From: Euonymus europaeus
Taxonomy: Eukaryota; Streptophyta; Magnoliopsida; Celastrales; Celastraceae
Reading direction: 5' to 3'
Assembly (NCBI GenBank): GCA_963580455.1
Contig: OY756967.1
Coordinates: forward strand, 8,330,501-8,394,500
Length of the DNA stretch: 64,000 nt
Each line of letters begins with the position of its first letter. The first letter of the stretch is position 1. The position numbers and the translations under genes are program-made. This document shows, piece after piece, positions 1 through 13,417 of the stretch. The notes under the pieces were generated by a model that was not told the origin of the DNA, did no database searches, and saw only the letters and a program-made list of their open reading frames with translations.

Positions 1-2051
1 CTAGGTTCGTTAAATGGGTCATAACTTTTAGCACAGATGTCCGTTTTGGGCCCATAATATATCAAATCGAAGCTAAGACCGAGACGGAGTTGAAAAAATT
101 GGGTCCACACGCCTAGGAAGGCGCCTAGGAGAGGTGTGCCTAGGCGTGTGCAAAAGTCCGCCCGAAACACGTCAGAACAGCGTGTTCAAATCCAGACTTA
201 AGGCAATGCGCCTAGGCGCTCCCAGAGCTGTTAAGAGCTCTTACGCGACCAGAAATGGTATTTTTCTTGGTGAGGCTTGATTCTAGTGTGAGAGAGAAAG
301 AGAATTAGAGAGATAAAGTGAGGTTTGAGAGATTATTGAAGATTTGGAGCTTGGGTTGAAGATTCAAGCAAAATTCCAAGGGTTTTCAAGATCAAAGGTG
401 AGTTTTTCCAAGTTTTGAAAGTCTAGGTTTCGTTAGATCTATCATGATTCGTTAAGAGTTAAGTTTTGGGGTTTATATATGATGTTTCAAGGGTTGTTTA
501 TGATAGTTTTGATGGTTGGATTCATTGTTTTTGATTGAGGTTTGATTGGGTTGAGTTTGAAGTATTTTGGAGGAATTTCTAGAGAGAGAAGGTAAGTAAT
601 TTCGGAATTCTTGATTCGATTGGTGTTTAAATGAGTTGTTGATCATATATTGATATGTGAATGGGTTCGATTTTGCCATATTGATAGGTTTGGGAAATCA
701 GAACCCTAGGAACGTATTGTTGGATTATTGGTAAATTGCTCGACACGAGGAAGGGGAATTCTAGCCTAATCTTTTCATTTTGATCTTGAGTATTCAAAAA
801 TGCAGTCGTTCTTTCTCATTGGTCGCCATGTTTGTGGTCCTCCTTAATTGCTCTCTAAGGTGGAACGAACCTAGGGTTATATTTTGAAATGCTTAAATCT
901 TTAGTTGCATAACCCTATTGAATGCTCGGTCATATATCGGCATGAATTAATCTTATCATGCATCATGCGTAGTTACTATATGTATATAGTGTTCATATAT
1001 ATATATATATTGTAATGGCATGTCATGTGTTCTACGTTAGAGCCGCATGGGAAGTTTCGAGTATGGACTTGAAATTCCCGTAGGTTGATTGAATGTCATG
1101 TGGGAGGAAGGTCGGAGAACCCTGGCTTGGTTTCGACTGGATGAGACCCACATGAGGTAAAGTACTGAGATCCCAAGAGGGTTAGTTCAAGGAACTCGAG
1201 TTAGTATGGACAAGATTGAAATCTTGTAGTTGGTCATGTTCCCTTTTCAGTCAATAGTGGCAGGGTTCACTGATTTTGAGTTGAGGGGACGGATGCAGAG
1301 GCATCATTCAGTATGGACTCTCGATTGGGAACATGATTGCAAATTGATGAATATTCGTTGTGTTGCTTCATGGTCATGAGCATATTGTTGCATTAACTTA
1401 TCTCTTAAACTCAGCTATTAATTAGATTGTTTACCCCTACCGAGCCATTGCTCACCCCTTCATTTCTTTCTTCCCACACAGGTGAGACCGGTACTAGTAC
1501 TGATGTTGGGGATCTGTAGGAGGCGGATGACATAATGCCACCTAGAGATATTAGGAATTGTTGGTGAGAGGATTAACATCCTTGATTGTTGGGATTTATG
1601 AGTATGAATTTATGTATGCATGTTTAATACCTTTACACTGGATAAACACCTCTTTAGTGTATTAAGAGATGGTTAGGAGGGTGCCTTGTGATAGTACTCC
1701 TGAACCAATATGTGAACTTCTTGTGTTGGAACTGCATGTTGAATCATGTATGGATTTATGCTTATTTAAGTTTTGCGGATGCATGCTATAGATGACCTGA
1801 GGCCCTGCCTAGGATTGTGGATGCTTGTGATGTGATGGCCGGAGGCCTTATGTGATTATGTGATTTATGTGCTGCGCATTTCAGGTAGGCATCCTCCGAT
1901 GTACGGGGAGATGCTGCTGAAACTTTTGATGAAATCAAGGAATCCTAGATGTGGGACTAGGATTGAATATCTTTGATAAAATGGAGGCGTAATGGCATAT
2001 GGATATTGGGCTAGGGTTCAATAGTAGCGTTACCCGGGTCGGGGCGTTACA
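1..2051 (+). mobile_element. Ty3/gypsy chromovirus-type LTR, cut by window start
   Basis: This is most of an LTR. Its opening bases match positions about 90 in from the start of the LTR at 22694, so roughly 85-90 bases lie outside the window. The end is ...GGGGCGTTACA at 2051, like the LTR ends at 54344 and 61187. Shared landmarks with the LTRs at 22694, 52171 and 59020 are the CG-rich palindromes near the start, a GA-rich tract near 290, an (AT)n run at 994-1011, a GTGAGAC...ACTGGTGC-like stretch and the CCTGAGGCCCTGCCTAGG block near 1797. It is inserted in a copia pol gene; TGTTA at 2052-2056 would be the right target duplication. It could be a solo LTR or a 3' LTR, because the left side is not visible. 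Confidence 0.8.
106..150. repeat. Palindromic hairpin in gypsy LTR
   Basis: Arms CACACGCCTAGG (106-117) and CCTAGGCGTGTG (139-150) are perfect reverse complements around a spacer that itself contains GCGCCTAGG. The same type of GCCTAGGC cassette recurs at this LTR position in the element at 52171-61187. Confidence 0.8.
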
Positions 2052-3375
2052 TGTTAATGATGCTATGCTTGATGATAATTGGATTGTTGCTATGCAAGAT
2101 GAATTAAATCAATTCACTAGAAATGAAGTTTCACATCTAGTTCCAAGACCTAAAGACCAAACAATAATTGGAACTAAATGGGTGTTAAAGTGCACAAGGT
2201 TATAATTAAGAAGAAGGAATTGATTATGAAGAAACCTTTTCACCCGTAGCTAGGTCAAAAGCTATTAGGTTACTTATGACAATTGCATGTTTCAATGGTT
2301 TTAAACTTTATCAAATGGATGTCAAAAGTGCCTTTTTTGAATGGTTTTATGAATGAAAATGTGAATGTAAAGCAATCACTTGGATTTTGAAGATCCTAAA
2401 TTCCCAAACCATGTTTATAAATTGACAATAGCTTTATATGGTTTGAAACAAACACCCAGGGCATGGCATGATAGACTTTCATCATTCTTGATTCGAAATG
2501 GTTTTATAAGAGGAATAATTGATATCACACTATTTTTAAAAGAAAAGAGTCATGATGTGCTTGTTGTACAAATATATGTTGATGACATTATTTTTGGTGC
2601 TACCAATGATGCTATATGTAAAGAGTTTGAATATTGCATTAAGAGTGAATTTGAAATATTCATGAAGGGAAAGCTTACTTTATTTTTATGGCTGCAAGTT
2701 AAACAATATAGGAAAGACATACGTATTTGTAAAACCAAATACATTCATGATATGTTTAAAAAGTTTGGCTTTAAAAATTTGAACCCTTCTCCTACTCATG
2801 TGTGTGTCTACTAAGCTTGATAAAGATGAAAATTGGCAACCTTATGATTTTAAAATGTATAGATCCATGATTGGTTCTCTTTTATATTTGACATATAGTA
2901 GACCGAATACTATGTTTATTGTGTGCATTTGTGCTAGATTTCAAAGTCAGCCTATACATTCTCATTTTCTTAGTGTTAAGCGAATATTTAGGAATCTTAG
3001 ACATACATCTACTCTTGGCATATGGCATAAAAAAATTCATTGTTTGATTTTCTTGCATATAGTGATGCAGATTATGCCAGATGTAGGATAGAAAGGAAAA
3101 ATACTTCAGGTACTTGTCAATTTTAGGAAGTATGCTCATCTCTTGGTTTTTGAGAAACAAGCTAGTATTTCCCTATCTACCATAGAAGCCGAATATATGG
3201 CTATTGGAAGTTGTTGTGCTGAACTCCTATAGATTAGACAACAATTGTATGATTTTGGAATTAAATTGAACAATATCCCTATATATTGTGCTAATACTAG
3301 TTCCATTAGCGTCTCTAAGAATCCGGTGCATCATTCTAAGACTAAACATATTGATATTAAATGCATACAACTTTG
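2052..3375 (+). pseudogene. Copia pol remnant: reverse transcriptase and RNase H (SIRE-like)
   Basis: Decayed C-terminal part of a Ty1/copia polyprotein. It begins in the linker before RT (DEDW-type motif, here DDNW) with the T-K-WV motif near 2176. It passes LYGLKQ...RAWHDRL near 2435 and the catalytic IYVDD motif near 2572, and ends in RNase H, where EAEYMAIGS is readable near 3186 and NPVHHSK near 3323. Several frameshifts and stops break it (stop at 2203, frame change before 2380, stop at 2812, more in RNase H), and RT residues are missing after 2205. It resembles the pol at 38736-41864 in order and motifs. The N-terminal gag, protease and integrase lie left of the LTR inserted at 2051, outside the window. 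Confidence 0.85.
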
Positions 3376-3544
3376 ATTATTCACTTGTCTTGAATTGCAC
3401 TTCTCTTGTATTTAATGATATGAATATGTTTACGGGGAGTCTATTTGAGTGAAGTATGATTTAAGGGGGAGTTCTTTTCAAGAAGATTAAACAAAATGGT
3501 ACAAAGTTTCATAGGTTATTTTGTAATCATCAAAAGGGGAAGAT
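3376..3544 (+). other. Copia 3' untranslated region with polypurine tract
   Basis: A short non-coding stretch between RNase H and the LTR. A purine tract TTTAAGGGGGAG occurs near 3460, and the likely primer for plus-strand synthesis is CAAAAGGGGAAGAT at 3531-3544, directly before the TGTTG of the LTR. The same arrangement is found at 42519-42533. Confidence 0.7.
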
Positions 3545-5504
3545 TGTTGAATATCGATTTGAGTGATTACAAATGCATGGCTATTGAACTTTGATCTATT
3601 ATTTGTGAATGAGAAACCTTAATGTATATGCCTACCCGGATTGCTTGTGAATTCAAGACTTATATTTTGATAGTTCAATTATGCTATATTGATATATGAT
3701 TATTGAACTATCATGGACTAACAACACAAGAAGCCCTAACAAAGCTTACATAACATGTCTTCAGTTTATTTGTGTGTAGAATGACCAAATTGACCAAGAA
3801 TCAAATTATGCAAAGTGCTATCTTTGACTAAAACTTAAATGATTATTATACATGATCAAACATTATTAAGAAAATAAATTTCATGGTCAACCATGGTCAG
3901 AATTGAACAAACTTTATTTGGAGCAAATTGGCAAAGAGTTGACTTTTTGGTCAAAGGTCAACAAAATGGCGTGACTGATGATGTGGCAATGATAAGGAAA
4001 ATGACGTGACAATGATAACATGGAAAGTACTGTCTCATACCAACTTGAAGAATTGGAGCCAATTTAAAGAAGAGGGAAAATTTAATTTTTAAATGAAGAT
4101 AAAAATACAAGTCATTGTCTCAAGGAGACAAACAAGTACAAGGATGACTTTTCAAACTTGCTTTTCGAGCAAAAACAAGTCTTATCTAATGTTCAAAATT
4201 GTTCCTTCAAAAATATCATTTTTGATCCATTGGTCAAAGATTAAAATTTTACACTCCACTTCCATCTCATGGCCATTATTCAATCTTTAAGATCCAATGG
4301 CCCAAAATTGTCCCAGCCAAGAGACAAGTTGTTTCAACCAATTTCTCATCTTTTTTTTTTTACTCTCTCAAACAGATATTACCTCAATGGACCAGATTCA
4401 TTTGATCTAATCCAAGTTTCCATATTGCAAGAAAATCACCCCTTCATTTAACCCTAAAGAAAACCCTAGCACACTTTCTCTCAACTTGGCTGATTATCAT
4501 CTTTAAGCTTTCTCAAAGAATTGTTCTTCATTCTTACAAGCTAACATTCTTCATTCTTTCATTCTAGAATAAATTATTGATATTTGAGAGCTGATTCTAC
4601 ACAAACTAGCCAAGTCCAAGTTTCATTGTTCCTCGTGAGCCATTGTTGATCATTTCTCTACATTTTCTCAAGAGCTATTTTGTTGGTTACACAATCTGAT
4701 TTCCTGAACATAAAAGGCTTCATTCTTCATATCTATTTTATTATTTAAGCCTTATTTTGTTGAATCTTCATAGTTGATACACTTCAAAGAATACGAAAAC
4801 CTAGCAACCAAAAAATCCCAAATCTAAGTTTGAGCCTTTCTCTTCATATCCAGCTTTTCTCGAGCACATTCATGAGATTATATACTTAAAAATCCCGCTA
4901 CCAAAGAGCCATTACTTGAACCTAAAACTTCATGTCATACCCAGCTAGTTAAGAGTCAAAACTGAGTATATATTTGTGATTTGAGTTTTGTGGTGAGCGA
5001 AAACCACTTGTATGGTAGATTGAGTTTTTGATGAGCTTAAACCGAGTTGTATATGGAGTTGAGTTTGTGGTGAGCTTAAACCACATTTGATGTAAAAGTT
5101 TGAGATTAACTTGGATGAAACCCTAAGTTGGTGATGGCCTTGTAAAACCATCTAGTGGAGTTTTTGAAAATCCCAAGTGTAACTTGGGTAGTGGATGTAG
5201 GCCGAGCCACTCTAAATATCTTTTCCCTCTTTAATTTCTATCAACTTCATTTAGCATCTCATTTCCATATCAACCATCATTGAAATTTCCATATAAGTTA
5301 AATATGATTTTACTGTCTATTAGAATCTTATATGGTGTGTCGTTGTTATACTTGTTAAATCTATCTGATTATGTTATACTTGCATACTTATTGATCGATT
5401 TAGTTGCCCTATTTTAGATTAAAGTTGTCCAGATTTGCTTCCGATAGGGTGAAATTCATAGAGTCTAAGAAATGATCACTTAGTTTAATTTTTTATTAGT
5501 TGGA
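3545..5504 (+). mobile_element. Copia (SIRE-like) 3' LTR, 3' end lost
   Basis: It begins TGTTGAATATCG after a polypurine tract. Near 5160-5230 it shares a block with the complete copia LTR (the GGGTAGTGGATGTAGG...GAGC..ACC stretch also at 36120-36165 and 44360-44395), which supports an LTR of a related family. The expected end seen at 36674 and 44910 (TTAGACTAGTGATTTCA) is absent; the sequence passes straight into satellite DNA near 5505. Paired TTGAC/GTCAA motifs lie near 3935-3962. Confidence 0.7.
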
Positions 5505-8500
5505 CTTTTGGGCAACGAACAATCTATAGAGCGTATACTCGTAAAATTTGACAAAAAACAACAATAAAAAGTGTAGACCAATCAACTTTAATGGTTTTGA
5601 ATTGCTCAACTCTCTTCATGGAGGACCTTTTAAAGGGTTTGTCTAATTTGGAATGAAATTTCATCTTTTCGGAACGAAACAATCTAAGGAACCTATTCTT
5701 ATAATCTTAGACATAAAATAACAATAAAAGGTGTACACCAATCAACTTTGATGGTTCGAAATTTTCTAACTCTCTCTATGAAGGATCTTTGAAAGGTTTT
5801 GCCTGATTTGGAACGAAAATTGATTTTTTGGCAACGAAACAATCAACGGAAAAAATACTCGTAAAATTAGACATAAAATAACAATAAAAAGTGTGCACCG
5901 ATAAAATTTGAGGGTTGAAAATAGCTCAACTCTCTTTAGGGAGGAGCTTTTAATGGTTTGTCCATTTGTGAATGAAATTTGGTCTTTTGGAAAGGAAACA
6001 ATCTGCGAAGCTTAAACTCATAAATTTGACATAAAATAACAATAAAAAGTGTACACTGATAAACTTTAATGGTTCTGACAGCGAAACAATCTACGGAGCA
6101 TATACTCATAAAATTGCTGAACTCTCTCCATGGTGGATCATTCAATGGTTTTGTCAAATTTGGAATTAAAATTCCACTTTTGAAATGAAACAATCTAAGG
6201 ATCCCATTTTCATAAAATTAGACATAAAATAACTATAAAAAGTATGCATCTATAAACTTTGAGGGTTCGAAATCGCTCAGCTTTCTCCGTGTTACTGTTA
6301 ACAATTTTATCCATTTGGAAATGAAAGTTGGTCTTTTGGGAACGAAATAATCTACGGAGCCTATACTCACAAAAATTGTCATAAAATAACATTAAAAAAT
6401 GTATACCAATCAACATTCATGGTTCAAAATTGCTCAACTCTCTCCATGGAGGATCTTTTAAAGGTTTTGTCTAATTTGGAATGAAAGTTCGTCTTTTGCC
6501 AACGAAACAATCTAAGGAGCCTGTTCTCTTAAAATTAGACATAAAAGAACAATAAAAACCATACACCAATTAACTTTGATGGTTTGGAATTGCTCAACTC
6601 TCTCCATGTAAAAGTTTTTAACGGTTTTGTTCATTTGGTAACAAAAGTTCATCTTTTGGCAACGAAACAATCTACGGAGCCTACACTCAACAAATTTGAC
6701 ATAACATATCAAAACAAATTGTACACCAATCAACTTTGATAGTTTGAGATTGCTCAACTCTCTTCATGGAGGATCTCTTAATAGTTTTGTTTGTTTGGGA
6801 AAGAAAGTGGACTTTTTTTGGCAAAGAAACAATCTTAAGAGCCGATAATCAACAAATTTGACATAAAATATAAATAAAAAGTGTATACTAATCAACTTTG
6901 ATGGTTCATAATTGCTCAACTATCTCCATGGAGGAGCTCTTAACGATTTTGTCCACTTTGGAACATAAGTTATTCTTTTGTCAATGAAACAATCTACGAA
7001 GTCTATACTCATCAAATTTGACATAAAATAACAATAAAAAGTGTACACCAATCAACTTTGACGGTTCAGAGTTGCTCAAATTTCTACATGAAGGAACTTT
7101 TAACTGTTTTGACCATTTGAGAATGAAAGTTGGTATTTTGACAATGAAATAATCTACGGAGCCTATACTCATCAAATTTGACATAAAATAGCAATAAAAA
7201 GTGTACATTGATCGACTTTGAGGGTTTGGAATTGCTCTACTTTCTCTATCGAGAAGTTTTTAACGCTTTTGTCCATTTGTGAATGAAATTTGGTCTTTTG
7301 GCAACGAACCAATCGACAGGTCAATACTCGTAAAATTCGACAAAAAATAAGAATAAAAAGTACACATCGATCGATTTCGAGGATTCATAATTGCTCAACT
7401 CTCTCCATTGACAATCTTTTAAGGGTTTTACTAATTTGGGAACGAAAGTTGGTCTTTTGGCAACGAAACAACCTACGAATCCTATACTCATAAAATAACT
7501 ATAAAAAATGTGCACCGATTAACTTTGACTTTTCGAAATTGCTCAACTCTCTCCATGGAATATGTTTTAAAGGTTATGTCTAATTTGGAGCAAAAGTTCA
7601 TCTTTTGTCAACGAAACAATCTAAGTATCATATTCTCATAAAATTACACATAAAATAACAATAAAAGATGTACACCGATCAACTTTGACGGTTCAAATTC
7701 CTCAACTATGTTCACAAAAGAGCTTTTAACGGTTTTTTCCTTTTACGATTGAAAGGTTGTATTGGAAGCCTATTCTCATAAAATTAGACATAAAAATAAC
7801 AATAAGAAGTGTACACTGAGCAACTTTGATGGTTCGGAATTGCTCAACTCTCTCCATGGAGGAGCTTGTAACTGTTATGACCATTTGAGAATACAAGTTT
7901 ATCTTTCAGCAACGAAATAATTTTCGGAACATATACAAGTAAAATTTGAAATAAAATAACATTAAATGTGTACACTGATTAATTTTGGGGTTTCTTAATT
8001 GCTCAACTCTCTCCATGTTGAAGGTTTCAACTGTTTTGTCCAGTTGGTAACGAAAGTTAGTCTTTTGGCAATCAAAAAAATCTACGAAGCCTATATTCAT
8101 CGAATTTGATATAAAATATCAATTAATAGTGTACAACAATCAACTTTCATGATTCAGAATTACTCAACTCTCTCCATGGAGGATCTTCTAAAGATTTTGC
8201 CTAATTTGGAATGAAAAATTGTCTTTTGGCAATGAAACAATTTAAGGAGCCCATTCCCATAAAATTAGAAAAAAGAATAACAATAAAAAGTGTACATCAA
8301 TCAAATTTGATTGTTCGGAATTGTTGAACTCTCTCCATAGATGAGCATTTAATAGTTTTGCCAATTTGAGAACGAAAATTGATCTTTTGGCAACAAAACA
8401 ATCTACAGAGTCTATACTTGTCAAATTTGACATAAAAATAATAAAAAGTGTGCAACGATAAACTTTGATGGTTTGAAATTGCTGAACTTTATCCATAGAA

Positions 8501-10523
8501 GAGCTTTTAACGAGTTTGTCCATTTGGGATTGAAAGTCGATGTTTTTGGCAACAAAACAATCTACGGGGGAGCCTATACTCGTCCAAATTGACATAAAAT
8601 ATCTATGAAAAGTGGACACTGATCAAATTTAATGGTTCAGAATTGCTCAACTCTCTCCGATGAGGTTCTTTTAAAGGATTTTTCTAATTTGGAATGAAAG
8701 TTTGTCTTTTCGCAACAAAACATCTAAGGAAGCTATTGTTATAATATTAGACACGAAATAATAGTAAAAAGTGTACACCGATCAACTTTGATGGTTTCGA
8801 ATTGCTCAACTCTCTCCATGGAAGTGCTTTCAATGGTTTTGACCATTTGAGAACAAATTAAAGTTTGTCTTTTTCCAACGAAACATTTTATGGAGTATAT
8901 GCTCATAAAATTTGACATAAAATATAAATTAAAAGTGTACACCGATCCACTTGATGGTTCAAAATTGCTTAACTCTCTCCATGGATGAGCTTTCAATGGT
9001 TTTGAACATTTGAGAACAACAGTTTGTCTTTTGTCAATGTAACAATTTACGAAGCATATGCTTGTACAATTTGAAATAAAATACCAATAAAAAATGTACA
9101 ACGATTAAGGTTTCTTAATTGCTCAACTCTCTTCATGTTGGAGCTTTTAACAATTTGTCTATTTGCAAAAAAAAGTTATGATTTTGACAATGAAATAATT
9201 TATGGACCTATACTCATAAAATTTAACACAAAATAGCAATAAAAAGTGTACATCGATTGATTTTGAACATTTGAGAACAACAGTTTGTCTTTTGTCAATG
9301 TAACAATTTACGAAGCATATGCTTGTAAAATTTGAAATAAAATACCAATAAAAAATGTACAACGATTAAGGTTTCTTAATTGCTCAACTCTCTTCATGTT
9401 GGAGCTTTTAACAATTTGTCTATTTGCAAAAAAAAGTTATGATTTTGACAATGAAATAATTTATGGACCTATACTCATAAAATTTAACACAAAATAGCAA
9501 TAAAAAGTGTACATCGATTGATTTTGAGGTTTCTTACCTGCTCAACTATCTCCATGGAGGAGCATTTAACGATTTTATCCATTTGAAAAGAAAAGTTGAT
9601 ATTTTGGCAATGAAACAGTGTACGTAGCCTATACTCATCAAAATTGACATAAAATATAAATGAAAAGTGTACACTGATCAAATTTTATGATTCGAAGTTA
9701 TTCAAATCTCTCCATGGAGGATTTTTTTTTGTCTAATTTAGAATGAAAGTTCGTCATCTGGCAAAGAAAAAATGTAAGGAATTCTCGTAAAATTAGACAT
9801 AACAATAACAAGTGTACACTGATCAATTTTGATGGTTTAGAATTGCTCAACTCTCTCCCTAGAGAAGCTTTTAATGGTTGTGACCATTTGAGAACAAAGT
9901 TTATCTTTTGGCAACGAAACAATTTACGGAGCATATAATTGTAAATTTTGAAATAAAATAACAATAAAAAGTGTACACCGATTGACTTCGAGTTTTCTTA
10001 ATTGCTCAACCCTTTTCATGTTGGAGCTTTGAATGGTTTTGTCCATTTGGTAAAGAAAGTTGAACTTTTGACAACGAAACAATTTTCGAAGCCTATACAC
10101 GTCAAATTAGACATAAAATAGCAATAAAAAGTGTACAAATACGGACTTCGAGGTTTCTTTATTGCTCAACTATCTCCATAGAGTAGCTTTTGACGGTTTT
10201 GTCCATTTGGGAACGAAAATTGGTCTTTCGATAACGAAACAATCAACGAAGCTTATTCTCGATAAAATTGACATAAATTTTCATTGAAAATTGTTCGCCG
10301 ATCAAATTTCATAGTTGGGAATTGCTCAACTCTATCATAGATAATCTTTTAAAGGTTTTCTCTAATTTAGAACGAAAGGTCATCTTTTGGCAATGAAACT
10401 CTCTAAGGAAGCCTATTCTTGCAAAATTAGACATTAAATAACAATAAAAAGTATCCACCAATCAACTTTCATAGTTCAAAATTGCTCAACTTTCTCCATA
10501 GAACAGCTTTTAATGGCTGTGAC
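5505..10523. repeat. ~160-bp satellite array A, part 1
   Basis: About 31 head-to-tail monomers. Taking the GCTCAACTCTCTCCATGG box as a phase mark, successive units start near 5604, 5764, 5924, 6116, 6275, 6432, 6592 and 6753, that is mostly 157-161 bases apart. Each unit has that box, a CTTTTAA(A/C)GGTTTTG box, a variable AATGAAAGTT..TCTTTTGGCAACGAAACAATCTA box, CCTATACTCATAAAATT(A/T)GACATAAAATAACAATAAAAAGTGTACACC, and AATCAACTTTGATGGTTC. Three monomer classes, separable at the GT(CTAATTTGG / CCATTTGG / ACCATTTGAG) position, are mixed. All apparent ORFs here are repeats of the same shadow frame. The right edge is a gypsy insertion at 10524. Confidence 0.92.
9005..9526. repeat. 261-bp tandem duplication inside the satellite
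   Basis: Positions 9005-9265 and 9266-9526 are almost identical (one substitution noticed, TACAAT versus TAAAAT near 9065/9326). The unit is about 1.6 satellite monomers, so the duplication is out of phase with the 160-bp register. Confidence 0.85.
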
Positions 10524-12486
10524 TGTAATATCCTGACCCCAATTTTTGAGAAAATAATTTTTGCAAATAAATATTTTTAATAAATACTACATGTTTTTAG
10601 AAGAATAATGGCGGGAGAATGACTTGAATCGGATTTAAATTAAAGGAGTTATGAATTTTGGAAGTTAAATGATTTAATTAGAATTATGCAAGGGTAAAAC
10701 GGTAATTTCACAAAATTTGGACATAAACCAGATTTTTCTGGTTCTTCTCCAGTAGCACGTGTAGAGAGAAAACAATTTGGAAAATTCGGATCTTGCTTCA
10801 TTTGTAGTTCGATTGAGGCGTGTGAGGTGTCGAATCAAAGCTTGTAGAGAGAGGAACAAAATCCAAGAGGTATCACCGATGATGATGCACTGTGGATGGT
10901 GAAATTAGCCGTAGAAGGTAGCATTTTTATGTTGACTTTGGAGCTAGGTACCGTTGGATTGCATTTTCTAAGGGCTTTATTTTGACGTATGGTATAACCG
11001 GCAACGTCGCCAAAATGGACGATTCTGGTGATGGCAAGGTTGACTCGAGTTTGACCAAGTTGACCCGTTTGACTGGGTTTTGACCCGATTTGACTAGGTT
11101 TTGACAAATTTGACCAATCAGGTTGACATTTCTGTATTTTTACTATATTGGATATATGTATACGTATTTTGATGCAGAAGATTGATTTAGGATTTTGGGT
11201 ATGGATTCGAATAGTTGAGGCAATACCACAAGGTCAGTATTAGTCAACATTTCAGGTAGGAGTTATGCCCTATTTCTTATTTGGGATTCCGGGAGTTTCG
11301 TATCCGATGAGCTCTTACTTGTCTGTTTGTGTGAAATTCATGGAGGTTAGGAATTTCTCAGTTTGCACTCTTATTCATTTTATTTCGACAATCGCAATTG
11401 TATTATTATTTCAAGCTATTAATGACTGTGTTTGTGCGACTGGTTGCACCCTTGTGCGCGAGGTCTTCTATGTTGTTTGTGTGGTCTCTTGAGAGTTCGG
11501 ATAGAACTATACTCTGGTAATCTTATGTGATTATGCTCCAAGATTATTGATGGATGATTTGTAGTGTGTGGGACCCACATCGAGTAACCCAGTCTACCAG
11601 ATGATTTATTGGCGGTTCGGATCGAGTACATACCTTGAGACTAAATTGAGGTAAGGTACATCCTAGGGGACGCTCTTTGTGATGTAGAAGATGTTATTGA
11701 GTACCTGATGTAGGCTCGATCCTCATCCAATCTGGGTGAGTAGTCAAAATGGGAGAAACCCTGCGGGAATCAGGGTGAGTCCAAGGGAGGATTTACTAAT
11801 GTTATATGGATTTAAGTTTGATTATGATTGATTTCGGATTTGAGAGTTGTACTTGAGGATGGTAGTCGTGGAGCCTACTCGGTGTCTACTTTATAGATTG
11901 ATGATTCTGATGATATTTTTGATGGATGACTGTTCCGAGATTCTTGATCTTTTTTATACCATAGAGGTTTCTGTGTTATGCTATCGGGTTCATTTGTAGA
12001 CAGTGGTACTGGTGGGTATTACCATTCGCGTTCTTGTTCTTTTCACATCTATGTCTTGGGTTTCACATTCTGTTTACTTTGATGATCGACCTTTTTCCCA
12101 TACTCCTACTGAGCTTTGTGGCTCATCACTTTTATTCATATGTTTTATAGGCGAGATAGCCAGAATGAATGATCAGCGCAGGGAGGCATGAGACGTGACG
12201 GGTAGCTGCTATGGGGTATGTTTGTGTTTGTATAGTATCTATTTTCTATTTCTATTATGTTTTGGACTTTCCATTATTGACTCTAGTTTGCATGTTACAG
12301 TATTTCAGAATTGCTGTTGGGATTTATCTATATATGCGGGTACTTCTGCAATTTTTTGATGATTCATAATAGCTTGGGTAGATGTTTGGTTTAAATCTGG
12401 TTCGGGGAATGGAGTGTTCCCTACCAGCCATGCCTCTAGGATTCACGGGTGCTTATTCATATCTATGTGGGGAGAGGGGCGTGACT
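10524..12486 (+). mobile_element. Ty3/gypsy 5' LTR inserted in satellite array A
   Basis: It starts TGTAATATCC and ends GGGGCGTGACT just before a primer-binding site. It aligns throughout with the solo LTR at 45183-47131 and, in reverse, with the LTR pieces at 47132-48270, 44911-45182 and 34194-34296. Length is about 1.96 kb. It contains a dense TTGAC cluster near 11039-11127. The left flank is the satellite box ...TTTTAATGGCTGTGAC; the matching continuation CATTTGAG is missing on the right because the element's 3' side is lost. Confidence 0.88.
11039..11127 (+). promoter_or_regulatory. Cluster of nine TTGAC (W-box-like) motifs in gypsy LTR
   Basis: Nine TTGAC cores occur in about 90 bases, several as TTGACC or TTGACT, the core bound by plant WRKY factors. 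The cluster is kept in two other LTR copies of this family (45703-45832 and, reversed, about 47681-47790). That it drives expression is inference. Confidence 0.55.
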
Positions 12487-12489
12487 GTT

Positions 12490-12501
12490 TGGTATCGAAG
12501 C
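12490..12501 (+). other. Primer-binding site (initiator tRNA-Met type)
   Basis: TGGTATCGAAGC follows the LTR end after three bases. It matches the usual plant site TGGTATCAGAGC with two differences and marks the start of the internal region. Confidence 0.8.
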
Positions 12502-12666
12502 GAGGTTAGATAGTTTTTGGGAGGTTGTTAGCTTTTGGGAGGTTATTCAGTTTCTTTGCTTTTCCCCAAGCAACACATCACGTGCATCCCAGTTGATCTG
12601 GTGAGTTATTTTTTTCTTTTACGTTTCGGAAATTTGATTTATGTAGTTGTACAGTTATTTGCAGCC

Positions 12667-13417
12667 ATGGTAGACACACGTAATACACGAGTTCGAGGTG
12701 GGCGCGCTACCAACGAACATTGCCGGGGCAAAAGCGAGAATCTAGACACAGTTGGGAGGTTGAGATACCTATTCTTGAGGAGGTTCCAGCCGAGCGGGGT
12801 CGAGGGCATGGCCAAGGTAAGGCAGGTGGTCTTGGTCGTGGTCACGGACGGGATCGTGGCCCTGTTTCTTAGGGTCCGATGGTGGAGTAGGAGCAGGCAC
12901 CAACTCAGGTAGCAGACTAGATACATGACTTGTATGATACACCATAGGTCAGGCAATAGCTACTTTAGCTTCACAGATTTCACAGCAGACTGCTACCGGT
13001 ACTTAGAGACAGATAAGTTTAGCGGTCACACCAGCTCTAGTTGGTGCACCAGTTGTTATTCCGCTTGGAGCGGGCCAGATTGTTCAAGTACAAACTTCAC
13101 CACTAGCAGTACATCCTTCCATCACTGAGTTAACTCGGTTGAGGAAGACGAGACCCCCAGTGTATCAAGGAGTGGTAGATCATAAGGCAGCAGGGGATTG
13201 GTTGCGACAGCTGAGGAGACAGATGGTGACGCTTAGGATATTGAATGAGAGAAGAGCTCTATTAGCTTCAGAATTTTTAGAGGATGACGCTTATGTCTGG
13301 TGGGAGAGTATGACTATTGGTAGAGAGGGCAAGGAGATGCCATGGTCAGAAGTTTGAGACTCAGTTGCACCCGAGCGAGTACCAAACCGTGATTTCATCA
13401 ATGGTGGAGTTCTACTT
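12667..13417 (+). pseudogene. Gypsy gag remnant fused to a protease scrap
   Basis: The start MVDTRNTR is typical of plant chromovirus gag. The frame is lost within about 30 codons, then the capsid-like region is readable at 13139-13357 (DWLRQL, YVWWES). After 13370 the sequence jumps to a stretch matching the region just before the protease of the minus-strand relative (RDFI-GG-LLF, near 13388-13417; compare 51540-51500). It then ends abruptly against satellite DNA. So the C-terminal half of gag and everything after the protease start are deleted. No enzyme can be made. Confidence 0.75.

Noticed and set aside
5936..10000. Many minus-strand ORFs of 60-125 codons with a shared peptide
   Set aside because: They are one shadow frame of the 160-bp satellite repeated with drift; starts and stops move from unit to unit and there is no coding signal.
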